From Solirubrobacterales bacterium (GTDB lineage: Bacteria > Actinomycetota > Thermoleophilia > Solirubrobacterales > Solirubrobacteraceae), in assembly GCA_947474595.1 (NCBI GenBank), contig CANJIV010000006.1, positions 102,756 through 166,755 of the forward strand: a stretch of 64,000 nt of DNA, given 5' to 3'. The position numbers and the translations under genes are program-made. This document shows, in pieces, positions 63,798 through 64,000 of this stretch. Each line of letters opens with the position of its first letter. Position 1 is the first letter of the stretch. The notes under the pieces are model-generated. The model did not search any database. It saw only the letters and a program-made list of their open reading frames with translations, and had not been told where the DNA came from.

Positions 63798-64000
63798 CTA
63801 AGTTGCGGCCTTGATCACGGTGCCGATTAGACCGCCCTTGCTGTCATCGGTGCTTAGAAACGGCTGCAGCGACTGCGCAAGTGAGGACATCGAAAGGCTC
63901 TGGAGCCAGACCTTGCCTGGTCCGGTGAGCTCGGCGAAGAAGAGGCCTTGGCCAAAGAACTTGTTCTTGATGCCCTTGATCGTGACGAGGTTGAACTGCA
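63798..64000 (-). CDS. AIM24 (TIGR00266-like) family protein, 3' end only
   Basis: The last 66 codons, read on the minus strand, cut by the window edge. The sequence includes GQGLFFAELTGPGKVWLQS, characteristic of the AIM24/TIGR00266 family, a trimeric beta-prism protein of unknown function. TAG stop at 63798-63800. It is 63 nt upstream of the pabA-pabB start, in the same direction. Confidence 0.75.
   Translation of the reverse strand, partial: QFNLVTIKGIKNKFFGQGLFFAELTGPGKVWLQSLSMSSLAQSLQPFLSTDDSKGGLIGTVIKAAT

Overview
The window looks like chromosomal DNA of a high-GC actinobacterium. The closest fit I can suggest from gene content is the Thermoleophilia/Solirubrobacterales side of the phylum, but that is an inference. 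Pointers are the frequent GTG/TTG starts, the htpX-pspAB pair, a ydaO-type cyclic-di-AMP riboswitch in front of an M23 cell-wall peptidase, AddA/AddB-like recombination nucleases, the lysA-hom-thrC-thrB order, and many housekeeping genes that start 6-9 nt after a TANNNT (-10) box and so appear to be leaderless. No phage, transposase, integrase, rRNA or CRISPR array is visible.

Layout. 1-7.7 kb is an accessory stretch with a secreted formylglycine-enzyme-fold protein, tRNA-Val, a short-chain dehydrogenase (SDR), a membrane acyltransferase with an anchored hydrolase, a secretory lipase, a cytochrome P450 and tRNA-Asp. 7.9-24.2 kb is a catabolic island. One operon (aldehyde dehydrogenase, SDR, a double class III CoA-transferase and an acyl-CoA ligase) and a second operon (luciferase-like monooxygenase, CitE-like lyase and both subunits of an acetone/acetophenone-carboxylase-type enzyme) flank a divergent regulatory core made of a flavin-reductase/GntR-FCD fusion and a GAF histidine kinase with its NarL-type regulator. 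The same 16-bp sequence occurs upstream of both operons. The carboxylase large subunit carries a zinc-ribbon tail resembling acetone carboxylase gamma. Together the genes suggest oxidation of an alcohol to a ketone, ATP-dependent carboxylation, CoA activation and cleavage; the substrate is unknown.

24.2-33.2 kb holds a small secreted protein with a strong terminator, two SDRs (one with a zinc ribbon and no catalytic Tyr), a thioredoxin-like lipoprotein with a cupredoxin-like partner, pspAB-htpX, the riboswitch with its M23 peptidase, lgt and a hydrolase. 33.2-38.1 kb is the lysine/threonine operon lysA-hom-thrC-thrB plus a lipoprotein. 38.1-43.7 kb has small proteins, a lipoprotein-like penicillin-binding protein and topoisomerase III. 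43.8-50.2 kb is addB-addA. 50.2-58.2 kb has a YihY-family protein, a 530-nt untranslated or small-ORF region, and the overlapping gltB-gltD-rnhA operon. 58.3-64 kb has a flavin monooxygenase, an unrecognised Cys-motif protein, pabC and a pabA-pabB fusion on the minus strand, and the 3' end of an AIM24-family gene.

The least ordinary features are the island with its shared operator and fused carboxylase and reductase-regulator genes, a GGGGGT-ended palindromic repeat found three times (29-111, 6039-6089, 59670-59720), the zinc-ribbon SDR, the perfectly symmetric divergent start region at lysA, and a (TGCGC)5 tract inside addB.
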